A stretch of 64,000 nt of DNA from Lentibacillus sediminis (GTDB taxonomy: Bacteria; Bacillota; Bacilli; Bacillales; Amphibacillaceae), in the NCBI RefSeq assembly GCF_002763455.1, contig NZ_NIXK01000001.1:682001-746000 (forward strand). The letters are read 5' to 3'. The translations under genes and the position numbers were made by a program. The stretch's first letter is position 1. Every line of letters starts with the position of its first letter. This document shows, piece after piece, positions 18,241 to 26,006 of this stretch. The notes under the pieces are model-generated. The model did no database searches. It saw nothing but the letters and a program-made list of their open reading frames with translations, and was not told where the DNA came from.

Positions 18241-19938
18241 TTACAATGTTTGATCATCCACCGAATCAAGATACGCCTCCACCGAACGCACCACGTCATC
18301 CATGGTCTGTTCCTCAAAAGGTGACTTGAGATTCGCTGCCGCTACGAGGTTCAGGAAGGATTTTGTACCGCCGAGCTTACAAAGGTTTAAATAATCCTCC
18401 CATGCTTCTGCACGGTTTTCCCGCGAACGTTGCCAGAATTGAAACGCACAGAACTGGGCCAGGGTGTAATCAATGTAATAAAACGGAACTTCGTAAATGT
18501 GCCCTTGGCGCTGCCAGAAGCCACCTGCCTCTAAATAGGACATCCCGTCATAATCGCGGTGCGGCAGATATGTTTCCTCCAGCTTCCGCCATGCATCTTT
18601 GCGTTCAGCCGGTGTCCATTCCGGATGTTCGTACACAAGATGCTGGAATTCATCCACCGCAGCACCGTACGGCAGAAACTGCAGTCCGCCGGCAAGATGA
18701 GCATACTTGTATTTTTCCGTATCTTCCTGGAAGAACTTTTCCATCCAAGGCCAGGTGAAAAATTCCATGCTCATCGAGTGGATCTCCGCAGCATCAGAGG
18801 TTGGGATCAAGTATTCCGGGACCTCAATATGGCGGCTGGAATAAAACTGAAATGCGTGGCCGGCTTCATGGGTCAGCACATCAATGTCATCGGAGGTACC
18901 GTTAAAATTGGAAAAGATGAACGGCGACTGGTAATTCTCGATGAATGTACAATAACCGCCCGCCTCTTTGCCTTTTTTCGCCTCAAGATCCATCAGTTTG
19001 CGGTCCAGCATGAAGTGAAAGAATTCATCCGTTTCCGCTGACAGTTCTTCATACATCGTTTTGCCGTTTTCAATAATCCACTCCGGATTCCCTTTTGGCA
19101 CAGGATTCCCTGTCTGGAATGCAAAGTTCTCATCATAAAATTTAACCGCATCCAGCCCGATGCGTGCAGCCTGCTTTTCATATAATTTGCTGACAAGCGG
19201 TACGACTTTTTCGCGGATTTGTTTGCGGAAAGAAGCAACCATTTCGGCATTATAGTCAAACCGCTGCATCCGTAAATACCCCAGTTCGATAAAATTCCGG
19301 AAGCCCAGTTTCGTGGCGATCTCATGCCGGACTTTTATCAGCTTGTCGTAAATCTCGTCCAATTCGGAAGCATTTTCTTCAAAAAAGTGAGTGCTTGCTG
19401 TGACGGCTTCCTTGCGTGTCTTTCTTTCCGGATCCTGAGTGAACGGCGACAGCTGGGCAAGAGTATAGGTTTTCCCTTGAAATTCCATTTCCGCCGATGC
19501 AATCAGCTTGTTATAGCGGGTAGCAAGCCGGTTTTCCTCCTGCAAGAGCCCAATCACTTCCGGTGAAAAGGAACGAATGCTGAAGTCGGCGATATTAAAT
19601 AACTGCTCACCCAGGTTTTCCTCAAGGTCTTTCCGGTATGGCGACTCGATTAGTGCCTGATAATAGATGGTATCCAACTCCTGCATCTCCGGCTCTGCGT
19701 TGTCCATGAATTCTTCTTCTTTCTGGTAGAACGCATCTTTCGTGTTGATCGAGGCGCGGATGTAGACGATATTTTCCATCGTAGAGAAATGATTGCTTAA
19801 GGCATTGATTTCCCGGGTGGTCGCCATCGCTTCCTCTGCTGAATCGGCTTGTTTGAACTGCTCGACCAGTTCTTTGAATGCCGCTTTTGTTTCATCGAGA
19901 TTCGGGCGTTCGTAGGTGTAATCTTCAAATGTTTGCAT
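18241..19938 (-). CDS. M3 family oligoendopeptidase (PepF-like)
   Basis: Cytoplasmic zinc metallopeptidase of 565 residues that trims oligopeptides. The zinc motif is HEAGH near residues 357-361, with the third ligand Glu expected in the following helix (EIHSMSMEFF). The C-terminal HRDYDGMSYL and YYIDYTLAQF segments belong to the substrate pocket of this family. The length matches the approximately 564-residue Geobacillus enzymes (Pz-peptidase type) rather than the longer approximately 600-670 residue PepF/YjbG. The start ATG is at 19938. No signal peptide. Monocistronic, with its own terminator. Confidence 0.92.
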   Translation of the reverse strand: MQTFEDYTYERPNLDETKAAFKELVEQFKQADSAEEAMATTREINALSNHFSTMENIVYIRASINTKDAFYQKEEEFMDNAEPEMQELDTIYYQALIESPYRKDLEENLGEQLFNIADFSIRSFSPEVIGLLQEENRLATRYNKLIASAEMEFQGKTYTLAQLSPFTQDPERKTRKEAVTASTHFFEENASELDEIYDKLIKVRHEIATKLGFRNFIELGYLRMQRFDYNAEMVASFRKQIREKVVPLVSKLYEKQAARIGLDAVKFYDENFAFQTGNPVPKGNPEWIIENGKTMYEELSAETDEFFHFMLDRKLMDLEAKKGKEAGGYCTFIENYQSPFIFSNFNGTSDDIDVLTHEAGHAFQFYSSRHIEVPEYLIPTSDAAEIHSMSMEFFTWPWMEKFFQEDTEKYKYAHLAGGLQFLPYGAAVDEFQHLVYEHPEWTPAERKDAWRKLEETYLPHRDYDGMSYLEAGGFWQRQGHIYEVPFYYIDYTLAQFCAFQFWQRSRENRAEAWEDYLNLCKLGGTKSFLNLVAAANLKSPFEEQTMDDVVRSVEAYLDSVDDQTL

Positions 19939-20045
19939 AGTGCTTCCCCCTTCCCTGTTTTATTCGACATGGGAGGTGAGGAACCCTTTTTTTTATAGAA
20001 AAATGAGAGGTGGGGCAAACTTTGCCTGATGGTGCCATCGTTTTA

Positions 20046-20074
20046 TTGACTTTCTCCGCATTCGATTTTATACT
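20046..20074 (+). promoter_or_regulatory. Sigma-A promoter for the small membrane protein at 20109
   Basis: TTGACT (20046-20051) and TATACT (20069-20074) are separated by 17 bases. The transcript would start about 28 bases before the ATG. Confidence 0.7.
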
Positions 20075-20108
20075 GAAGAAAGCGATATATTTCATTTGAG
20101 GTGAAGAC

Positions 20109-20393
20109 ATGATACATAGCGTAATCACGATTGGAGTTATTTTGACAGCGGTAATTGCTGTACTCAGCTTATTTTTAGCGAAGGCCATGTCCAAGGATTC
20201 GCGTATTGGCTATTATCCGAGCCTGTATGTAGGATTTGTCGGTATCTTATTGATCTTGACCGGGTCGATCGTCGGGAAAGTGGATATTATGGGAGCTGGT
20301 CTTGGCGGATGGGGCATCGCCTGCATGTTCGCAGCAGCTGTCGGCATGATTATCACGTCGATTTTTGATGCGTATGCCAATTCTGAAGCGTAA
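20109..20393 (+). CDS. Small membrane protein, YesK-like
   Basis: Protein of 94 residues with three hydrophobic segments (about 4-24, 38-56 and 62-84) and short polar loops (MSKDSRIGYYP). It resembles the YesK family of Bacillus; no function is established for that family as far as I know. GAGGTG lies 6 bases before the ATG. The gene has its own promoter and a strong terminator, so it is an independent unit. Confidence 0.7.
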   Translation: MIHSVITIGVILTAVIAVLSLFLAKAMSKDSRIGYYPSLYVGFVGILLILTGSIVGKVDIMGAGLGGWGIACMFAAAVGMIITSIFDAYANSEA

Positions 20394-20422
20394 AAAAGAG
20401 CGAAATTGATCGCTCTTTTTTT
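20394..20422 (+). terminator. Terminator after the YesK-like gene
   Basis: AAAAGAGCGA pairs with TCGCTCTTTT and is followed by more T. It begins directly at the stop codon. Confidence 0.88.
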
Positions 20423-20476
20423 ATGTAATAAATGAATCAGATATAGGTATCTCTAAAGCTTTGGTGTGAAATTAAT

Positions 20477-20504
20477 CCCGCCTTGTTCCCTTGAACAAGG
20501 CGGG
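20477..20504 (-). terminator. Hairpin after cotA
   Basis: A perfect 12-base stem (CCCGCCTTGTTC with its complement) and a 4-base loop lie 8 bases after the cotA stop. The T-run on the minus strand is poor (ATTAATTT), so termination efficiency is uncertain. Confidence 0.6.
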
Positions 20505-20511
20505 CAATAGA

Positions 20512-22050
20512 TTAACTTTTTTCTTCGTTCTCATCAACAACTCTAAACGGCCGCATCATATCATAATCCTCATGCTCGAGGATGTGGCAATGCCAGACAT
20601 AATCTCCTGTGTATGGAGCAAAATGAGCAATAACACGTGTTATCTGAGCGGAAGGGGCTGTAATGGTGTCCTTCCATCCCCGCTCATTCAAATTGGGTGC
20701 TGTCGTGGGGCCAGTAAATATAATACTTCCGTCCTTATTATATTGATCCAGATCAAATGGCTGGCGGTCCAGCACCTGGAATTGCACCAGATGAATGTGG
20801 ATCGGGTGGGCAAAACCGGTTATATTAGTGAAAGACCAGATTTCCGTTGTTCCTAAACGGGGTTTCTCGGAAACAGGGTCTACCCATTTTTTGTTATCCA
20901 GTAAAAGTAATGGACGCCCATATTCGTCTTCAGATCCTGCCAGTTTTAAATTCCGTATTGCATGAATATTGTTCTGCTTTAGAGAAGGTATATGGGACAA
21001 ATTTTTCGGAAGGGTGCTGCTGTCCTTTTCTGAAGCGTCTGCACTTACCCTGAATTGCATAATCTCATCTGTTTCGTCATCCGGATCCGCATCTGGTCCG
21101 AGGTCATTCTTCAGAATCAGATTCTCCCCCGGATGCCCCTGGAAGTCAATGATGACATCCGCCCTTTCTGCCGGTTCCAGTGACAGCTGATTTAATTTTA
21201 CAGTCTTCCTCAACAATCCACCGTCTGATCCAATCTGGTAAAATGGCTCCTTTGACTCAAGGGATAGCTGATACCCTCTGGTGTTTGATGCATTCAAAAT
21301 CCGAAAACGGTATTTGCGCGGCTCCACTTCGAAATAGGGCCACACCTTTCCGTTTACAAGAATGGTATCTCCGTTAAAAGCTGGAACAATGGAAGGATGA
21401 GGCAGATTATCCCCTGCGTCATCCGGTCCCTGCGGATAAAAAAGGGAACCGTCTTCGTTGAAAGATCTGTCCTGGATCATAAGCGGGACCTCATACTTCC
21501 CCTCTGGCAGGTTTCGTCTTTTCTCCTGTTCGTTTCGAATAATATACATACCGGAAAGCCCGGAGTATACATTTAATCTTGTAATCCCCATGGCATGATC
21601 ATGGTACCAAAGCGTTGCAGGCCGCTGCCTATTGGGGTATTCATATATTTCTTTTTTGAAGACCGGTCCCGTCTCTTTAAAATTCCTGGTGTACCATGCT
21701 TCCGGATAGCCATCACTTTCTGGTTTTGTTTCGCTCCCATGTAAATGAACAACTGTCCGTACTTCCGGAAGATGTGCTAAATGATGGAACGATTTATCAA
21801 CGGGAAGAATATGCTTTTCCGGCAAATGATTCATCCATTTCACCTGTATTTGTTCACCCTGGTTGACATCAAAAGTCGGACCTGGAAATTGGCGGTTATA
21901 TCCCCACACTCTGGTCGGCCTCAAGTCCCGGTGCAGTTTTTGCCTGAATTCCTCCATCGACACTTCATAATACGATCCATGTATGTCTCTTTCCAATGGT
22001 TGCAACGTATTCATTATCGGCAGCTGATCAACAAACTTGTTGAGTTTCAT
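20512..22050 (-). CDS. cotA: Spore coat laccase-type multicopper oxidase
   Basis: Three-domain copper oxidase of 512 residues, close to B. subtilis CotA (513). It oxidises phenolic compounds or bilirubin with oxygen and contributes the brown spore pigment. Copper sites are all visible: HLHGS near 105, WYHDHAMG near 150, HPIHIHL near 418, and HCHILEHEDYDMM near 490 with the type 1 Cys and the axial Met. No signal peptide, as expected for a coat protein made in the mother cell. The start is ATG 22050, 9 bases after AGAGG; in-frame ATGs at 22059 and 22143 lack proper spacing. A sigma-K or sigma-E promoter was not confidently found. Confidence 0.94.
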   Translation of the reverse strand: MKLNKFVDQLPIMNTLQPLERDIHGSYYEVSMEEFRQKLHRDLRPTRVWGYNRQFPGPTFDVNQGEQIQVKWMNHLPEKHILPVDKSFHHLAHLPEVRTVVHLHGSETKPESDGYPEAWYTRNFKETGPVFKKEIYEYPNRQRPATLWYHDHAMGITRLNVYSGLSGMYIIRNEQEKRRNLPEGKYEVPLMIQDRSFNEDGSLFYPQGPDDAGDNLPHPSIVPAFNGDTILVNGKVWPYFEVEPRKYRFRILNASNTRGYQLSLESKEPFYQIGSDGGLLRKTVKLNQLSLEPAERADVIIDFQGHPGENLILKNDLGPDADPDDETDEIMQFRVSADASEKDSSTLPKNLSHIPSLKQNNIHAIRNLKLAGSEDEYGRPLLLLDNKKWVDPVSEKPRLGTTEIWSFTNITGFAHPIHIHLVQFQVLDRQPFDLDQYNKDGSIIFTGPTTAPNLNERGWKDTITAPSAQITRVIAHFAPYTGDYVWHCHILEHEDYDMMRPFRVVDENEEKS

Positions 22051-22214
22051 GACATTCATCCTCTGTAATTGAGTTATCATACAATATATGTGGCAGATAC
22101 CCAAATGGAAAGGGCACTTTAACCAGATTTTTCTACATTCCAATCATCCATGTTTTCTTGTATTGATAATCAAGAACAGAGTAAAATATCTCCAGAACAT
22201 ATTAGTTTTCATAT

Positions 22215-22253
22215 AAAAAACCAGCGGCTGCACAAAGCAATGCCGCTGGTTTT
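22215..22253. terminator. Terminator after cvfB, active on both strands
   Basis: AAAACCAGCGGC (22217-22228) pairs perfectly with GCCGCTGGTTTT (22242-22253), with A/T runs on each side. It lies 3 bases after the cvfB stop. Confidence 0.87.
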
Positions 22254-22255
22254 AC

Positions 22256-23110
22256 TCATTTCAAAAAAGTCTGCCCGTCTCGCTGCTCAATCTTTCCTTC
22301 CTTCATCAGCCGGCCGAGTGCGCGTTTGAATGCTGCCTTGCTGATCTGAAAGGTGCCGCGGATATCTTCCGGATCGCTCTTGTCATTAAACGGCATTTGT
22401 CCGCCGCTTTCCTGCAGGTGCTCCAAGATAGCATCCGCATCCTCGCCCAGACTCTCGTGTTTACGCGGCCTCAAAGATACATTAAGGGTGCCATCTTCCT
22501 TCACATCGATGACTCTTCCTGAGACATATTCGCCGAGACGCGGTTCTCTTTTGCGTTCGGTATGGTGGATGAATCCTCGGTACTGATCGTCCGTCAGAAT
22601 GGCGGCACCTTCCTGGCTCGTGTGATACACCGTTCCGCTGACCGGCTGGTTATGCAGGGATTCAGGTGCAAGTTCCATTTCACGGGCAATTCGTCCTTCT
22701 GTTGCCGGAATGGCTAAGAGGCGGCCTTTCCTGTCTGTCCCGAGTGCCACAAACAGCTTATCCTGGATTTGCGGCCACGCAGATTCAAACAGCGGCAGGT
22801 CATCAGCAGACACGAGCACTTCTTTGGTCGTGCCGATATCGACGAACGCACCCAACCCTTGGATCACCTCCACCACATTTGCCCAGCTGAATTCATCCCT
22901 GGAGATGCTTGGAAGCTGGGTGCTTGCTGTCAGTTTTCCTTTTTTATCGGTATAAAGAAAAACGTCCACGGCATCTCCTTCCTCCAGCGCATTTTCTGTT
23001 TCATTGTGGTGCAACAGGGACTGTGTTCCGTCTTTTTCTAATACATATCCTGTTTCAATGGTTCGCAGTACGGTCATGGTCTGTATCGTTCCAACTTGCA
23101 ATTCGCTCAT
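22256..23110 (-). CDS. cvfB: S1-domain RNA-binding protein CvfB/YitL
   Basis: Cytoplasmic RNA-binding protein of 284 residues. It has consecutive S1-like OB folds (about 1-60, 65-140, 150-215; note GAFVDIGTTKEVLV near 84 and GRVIDVKEDGTLNVSL near 196) and a C-terminal winged helix (TFQISKAAFKRALGRLMKEG). In Staphylococcus aureus CvfB affects virulence gene expression by RNA binding; in Bacillus the orthologue is YitL. The ATG follows a GAAGGG site. An intrinsic terminator lies only about 35 bases upstream, and a good promoter lies about 320 bases upstream, so expression probably depends on read-through of a structured leader. Confidence 0.9.
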   Translation of the reverse strand: MSELQVGTIQTMTVLRTIETGYVLEKDGTQSLLHHNETENALEEGDAVDVFLYTDKKGKLTASTQLPSISRDEFSWANVVEVIQGLGAFVDIGTTKEVLVSADDLPLFESAWPQIQDKLFVALGTDRKGRLLAIPATEGRIAREMELAPESLHNQPVSGTVYHTSQEGAAILTDDQYRGFIHHTERKREPRLGEYVSGRVIDVKEDGTLNVSLRPRKHESLGEDADAILEHLQESGGQMPFNDKSDPEDIRGTFQISKAAFKRALGRLMKEGKIEQRDGQTFLK

Positions 23111-23143
23111 TTTTTCCCTTCTTTCGAGACTATGTAATGGATT

Positions 23144-23176
23144 GGAAAAGGGGCACCCTAGATTTAAGGTACCCCT
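23144..23176 (-). terminator. Intrinsic terminator inside the cvfB leader
   Basis: On the minus strand AGGGGTACC pairs with GGTGCCCCT, with one G-U, followed by TTTTCC. On the plus strand the same pairing has a C-A mismatch, so the hairpin is built for minus-strand RNA. It stands between the leader promoter and the cvfB start with no room for another promoter after it. Confidence 0.7.
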
Positions 23177-23427
23177 CCTGTTTCAAAGTAACACATAAGT
23201 TCAATTTTTTATGTCCCGATTATCTCGGAAGAATTTTTTGTTTACAAAACCGCGGTAAACTTCCACTGAATAATTTAGTCACATTATGGTTTGTGACGAT
23301 TACTTAAGCAACGTAAGCCCTAACCTGCTCTTACGTCCTTGCGACCCCTTAGTCGCGCCAGTGTGAATAAGCATTTCTCATCATTTGCAGAATGCCAGCA
23401 TCACTTAGCTGTTACTTATGTTGCAAC
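23147..23427 (-). ncRNA. Candidate structured leader RNA or small RNA upstream of cvfB
   Basis: About 280 bases between a strong promoter and an intrinsic terminator, with no credible reading frame. Local hairpins are visible on the minus strand: GCGAC...GTCGC, CGTAAG...CTTACG, GTTTAC...GTAAAC and CCGA...TCGG. I do not recognise a known riboswitch, T-box, 6S, tmRNA or SRP RNA. Either the terminator is an attenuator that controls cvfB, or this is a free-standing small RNA with cvfB transcribed by read-through. Confidence 0.5.
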
Positions 23428-23433
23428 TTTATA

Positions 23434-23462
23434 ATGATAGCAGGAAAAGATTCCTGTGTCAA
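23434..23462 (-). promoter_or_regulatory. Promoter of the cvfB leader
   Basis: Minus strand TTGACA (23462-23457), 17-base spacer, TATCAT (23439-23434). Predicted start near 23427, over 300 bases from the cvfB ATG. Confidence 0.72.
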
Positions 23463-23562
23463 GTTCGATTCGATATATTCGCTGACTTCCTTCGTCGGTT
23501 GGGGAAAACCTGCTGCCTGTGCTATGATAAAAGCTTAGAAAGACGAAAGGAGTGGCGATAAA

Positions 23563-24081
23563 TTGAGTGAACAATTAAAATTACGAGCTTTTGAAAAAGA
23601 AGATCTGGAGTTTATGCATAAGCTGTACAATATTCCGGAAGTGATGCGTTTTTGGTTTGCAGAACCGTATCAAACTATGGCCAAAATAAAGGATTCATTT
23701 GAGAAAAACCTGGAAAAGGAGAATTTGCGGTTATTCATTTTGGAAAAAAACAATGAGCGGCTCGGACTGGTGGGCTTGGTCCGGATCGACAATCTGCACA
23801 GGAAAGCAGAGTTCGCGATTATGATCGACCCGGACCATCAGGGGCATGGTTATGCTGACAAAGCAACACAGCTCGCGGTAGATTATGCGTTTTCCCACTT
23901 AAATTTGCACAAGCTGTTTCTGGTCGTGGATAAACAAAATGAAAAAGCGATATATATTTATCAAAAAGTTGGCTTTCAGCGGGAAGCGGAATTAAAAGAG
24001 GAATATTTCGTGGATGGTGCATATCGGGATGTCGTTTATATGTGCATATTTGCTCGGGACTACTGGGCAACTCGACGATAA
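23563..24081 (+). CDS. speG: Spermidine N-acetyltransferase
   Basis: GNAT acetyltransferase of 172 residues. It matches E. coli SpeG along its whole length (for example VMRFWFAEPY near 24-33, HRKAEFAIMI near 80, LNLHKLFLVVDKQNEKAI near 120). It acetylates spermidine or spermine with acetyl-CoA to lower free polyamine. The acetyl-CoA loop is QGHGYA near 97. The start is a TTG at 23563, about 10 bases after AAAGGAG. The AEC transporter gene follows after 15 bases and may be co-transcribed. Confidence 0.9.
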   Translation: MSEQLKLRAFEKEDLEFMHKLYNIPEVMRFWFAEPYQTMAKIKDSFEKNLEKENLRLFILEKNNERLGLVGLVRIDNLHRKAEFAIMIDPDHQGHGYADKATQLAVDYAFSHLNLHKLFLVVDKQNEKAIYIYQKVGFQREAELKEEYFVDGAYRDVVYMCIFARDYWATRR

Positions 24082-24096
24082 GATGGGGTTTTTCGC

Positions 24097-24996
24097 ATGA
24101 GTCTGTTTCTTCAAGTTATTTTGCCAATCATCGCCGTATTTGCCTCCGGTTATATTTTGCAACGGATACGTGTTTCCGATGTGCGCACACTGTCGACGGT
24201 GACGATTTATATTCTGACACCTGCTTTAGTTTTCATCAATTTATCTGAAGCCGATTTTGACAGCAGCTATATGATTATCGTTGTTTTTATGCTTGTTCTG
24301 TTTTTTATAATGGTCCTATTCAGTAAACTTCTTGCCCGGATTTTTAAATGGTCTGTGTCTGTAGAAAGTGCGACCATCCTAACTTCCGGGTTCATGAATT
24401 CCGGAAATTACGGGCTGCCGGTCGTGCTGTTCACTGTTGGGGAGGCGGCCTTGCCCTATGCGGTATTTATTATGGTCGTGCAATCGATGATGAATAACTT
24501 TTTTGGTGTCTATTATGCTTCCCGCAGCACAAGCGGTATCAAGCGGGCTCTCGGGAATATCATGAAAATGCCGGCTACTTATGCTGCTGTTTTGGCATTT
24601 ATGTATCAGGGATTTTCCTGGCCGCCGTTCCCTGAGTCGATTCATTCTACACTTTCCATGGTAGGGGACGCGGCGATTCCGGTAATGATGGTGATGCTTG
24701 GCATGCAACTGGCCTCAATTACTTCATTGAAATTGAACTGGCAGGTGGTTACGTCGGCGGTCGTCCTGAAAATGGTCGCCTCACCGGTGATTGCCTTTAT
24801 CTTTGTCGCCCTGATTGATGTGGATCCAATGGTGGCAGCGGTGCTGGTGATTATTTCCGCCATGCCGACTGCCGCGACAACGACGATGTATGCCATTGAG
24901 TTCGATACCGAGCCGGATCTGGTTTCCGGCATCACCCTTGTCGGCACGTTAATTAGTGTGGGCACCTTGACCATTCTTTTGAATATCATATCTTGA
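24097..24996 (+). CDS. AEC family transporter (auxin efflux carrier type)
   Basis: Membrane carrier of 299 residues with about ten membrane segments in two five-helix repeats. The family's broken-helix marks are visible: MNSGNYGLPV near 106-115 in the first half and MLGMQLA near 197 with SAMPTAATTTMYA near 250 in the second. Bacterial members move small organic acids such as malate, malonate or lactate. Substrate cannot be assigned. It follows speG closely, which hints at co-expression, but no functional link is established. Confidence 0.87.
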   Translation: MSLFLQVILPIIAVFASGYILQRIRVSDVRTLSTVTIYILTPALVFINLSEADFDSSYMIIVVFMLVLFFIMVLFSKLLARIFKWSVSVESATILTSGFMNSGNYGLPVVLFTVGEAALPYAVFIMVVQSMMNNFFGVYYASRSTSGIKRALGNIMKMPATYAAVLAFMYQGFSWPPFPESIHSTLSMVGDAAIPVMMVMLGMQLASITSLKLNWQVVTSAVVLKMVASPVIAFIFVALIDVDPMVAAVLVIISAMPTAATTTMYAIEFDTEPDLVSGITLVGTLISVGTLTILLNIIS

Positions 24997-25080
24997 ACGC
25001 AATGTTTTTATCTCGCCTGCCTGGGGAATGGTAGAGTATGAACAAAATATGAGTGAACTCGAGTCAGGGAGGCTAAAAAC

Positions 25081-25149
25081 ATGTTACGTACAATATTAAT
25101 GATTATTGGTTTAGTTGTGGTGATTGGGTTTATTCTTTCCCTGCTGTAA
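25081..25149 (+). CDS. 22-residue single-span membrane peptide
   Basis: A short frame encoding 22 residues, MLRTILMIIGLVVVIGFILS and two leucines, almost entirely hydrophobic with one Arg at position 3. Support comes from a very good ribosome site (GGGAGG, 9 bases before the ATG) and a strong terminator starting 24 bases after the stop. Such peptides often tune membrane complexes or act as type I toxins; no antisense promoter is evident. Function unknown. Confidence 0.6.
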   Translation: MLRTILMIIGLVVVIGFILSLL

Positions 25150-25172
25150 ACAGTAAATTTATCTAGTGACGG

Positions 25173-25223
25173 AAAAATCCGGGGTCTGCTCTTCTTACTG
25201 GAGAGCGGGTCCCGGATTTTTTT
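25173..25223. terminator. Terminator between the small peptide gene and ytaF
   Basis: AAAAATCCGGG at 25173-25183 pairs with CCCGGATTTTTT, with an inner GCTCT/AGAGC stem. A/T runs on both sides allow use by both convergent genes. Confidence 0.85.
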
Positions 25224-25229
25224 GCAGAA

Positions 25230-25835
25230 TCATAAAAGATTAAACACACCAATTGTAATAAGAAGCACAGGCGGCACGAAGGTCATCTTTTTCAGCTTTT
25301 TGTTTTTTGATAAAAAAACTCCTGTTCGGATGCCGCTGTAAACAAACAGTCCGCTCATCAGGGCGACAAGCACAGCAGTCAAGGCTGGAGCATAGCCAAG
25401 CATAGATGCAGCAATCCCTGCCCCAAACGCATCCAGTGCGAGCGCCACGCCAAGCAGACATGCCTCCATCGGAGAAATTTGCCCTGAATTATCCAGATCG
25501 GCTTTATCAGGAGAGGCAAGAACGGTCTTCAACTTATGCTGCTCACCACTCGCAGCTTTCTCCGGCTGGATCAATGAATAAAGAGAGAAGAGACCGAGGG
25601 AAATCAAGATGCCGCTGCCGAGCATTTTCGTCATATCAGGGGAGATAAATCCGCTCAGCAAGTGGCCAATTGTCATGGAGGCAAGCACTATCATCCCGGA
25701 ACAAAGCATTATAATCACCAGAGCGCTGAGTGGCACACGAATCTTTCGCATGCCATAGGTGATTCCGACCCCGAATCCATCCAGACTAACCGCAGTAACT
25801 AACAGAATTAATCCCATATATGCAAGCATTCTCAT
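25230..25835 (-). CDS. ytaF: Sporulation membrane protein YtaF (MntP-like fold)
   Basis: Membrane protein of 201 residues with six hydrophobic segments in two repeats. Repeat motifs with membrane aspartates are SLDGFGVGITYG near 18 and ALDAFGAGIAAS near 132, the signature of the MntP/DUF204 family. The central loop carries DLDNSGQIS, an EF-hand-like acidic stretch seen in YtaF proteins. YtaF is named as a sporulation protein in Bacillus; ion transport is inferred from the fold. Start could be the TTG at 25838, ATG 25835 or ATG 25829; AAAGGA upstream does not settle this. Confidence 0.8.
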   Translation of the reverse strand: MRMLAYMGLILLVTAVSLDGFGVGITYGMRKIRVPLSALVIIMLCSGMIVLASMTIGHLLSGFISPDMTKMLGSGILISLGLFSLYSLIQPEKAASGEQHKLKTVLASPDKADLDNSGQISPMEACLLGVALALDAFGAGIAASMLGYAPALTAVLVALMSGLFVYSGIRTGVFLSKNKKLKKMTFVPPVLLITIGVFNLL

Positions 25836-26006
25836 CAAGTCCTTTGTACTGTGTCTGGATTATTGTATGAAGGAGCGGCGGGGGAGTGTGCGGTGGATGA
25901 GAGTATCATGGTTCACTCCACCTCCAATTTCCGCTATACTAAAAGAAGCACAACTATAACAAACGAATAGTTTCACAGATAAATGCTTCAAAGAAAGGAT
26001 TTTTAC

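Noticed and set aside
23230-23270. T-box leader suggested by ACCGCGG before cvfB
   Set aside because: The full T-box antiterminator sequence and a specifier loop are absent, and ACCGCGG here lies in the loop of a GTTTAC/GTAAAC hairpin.
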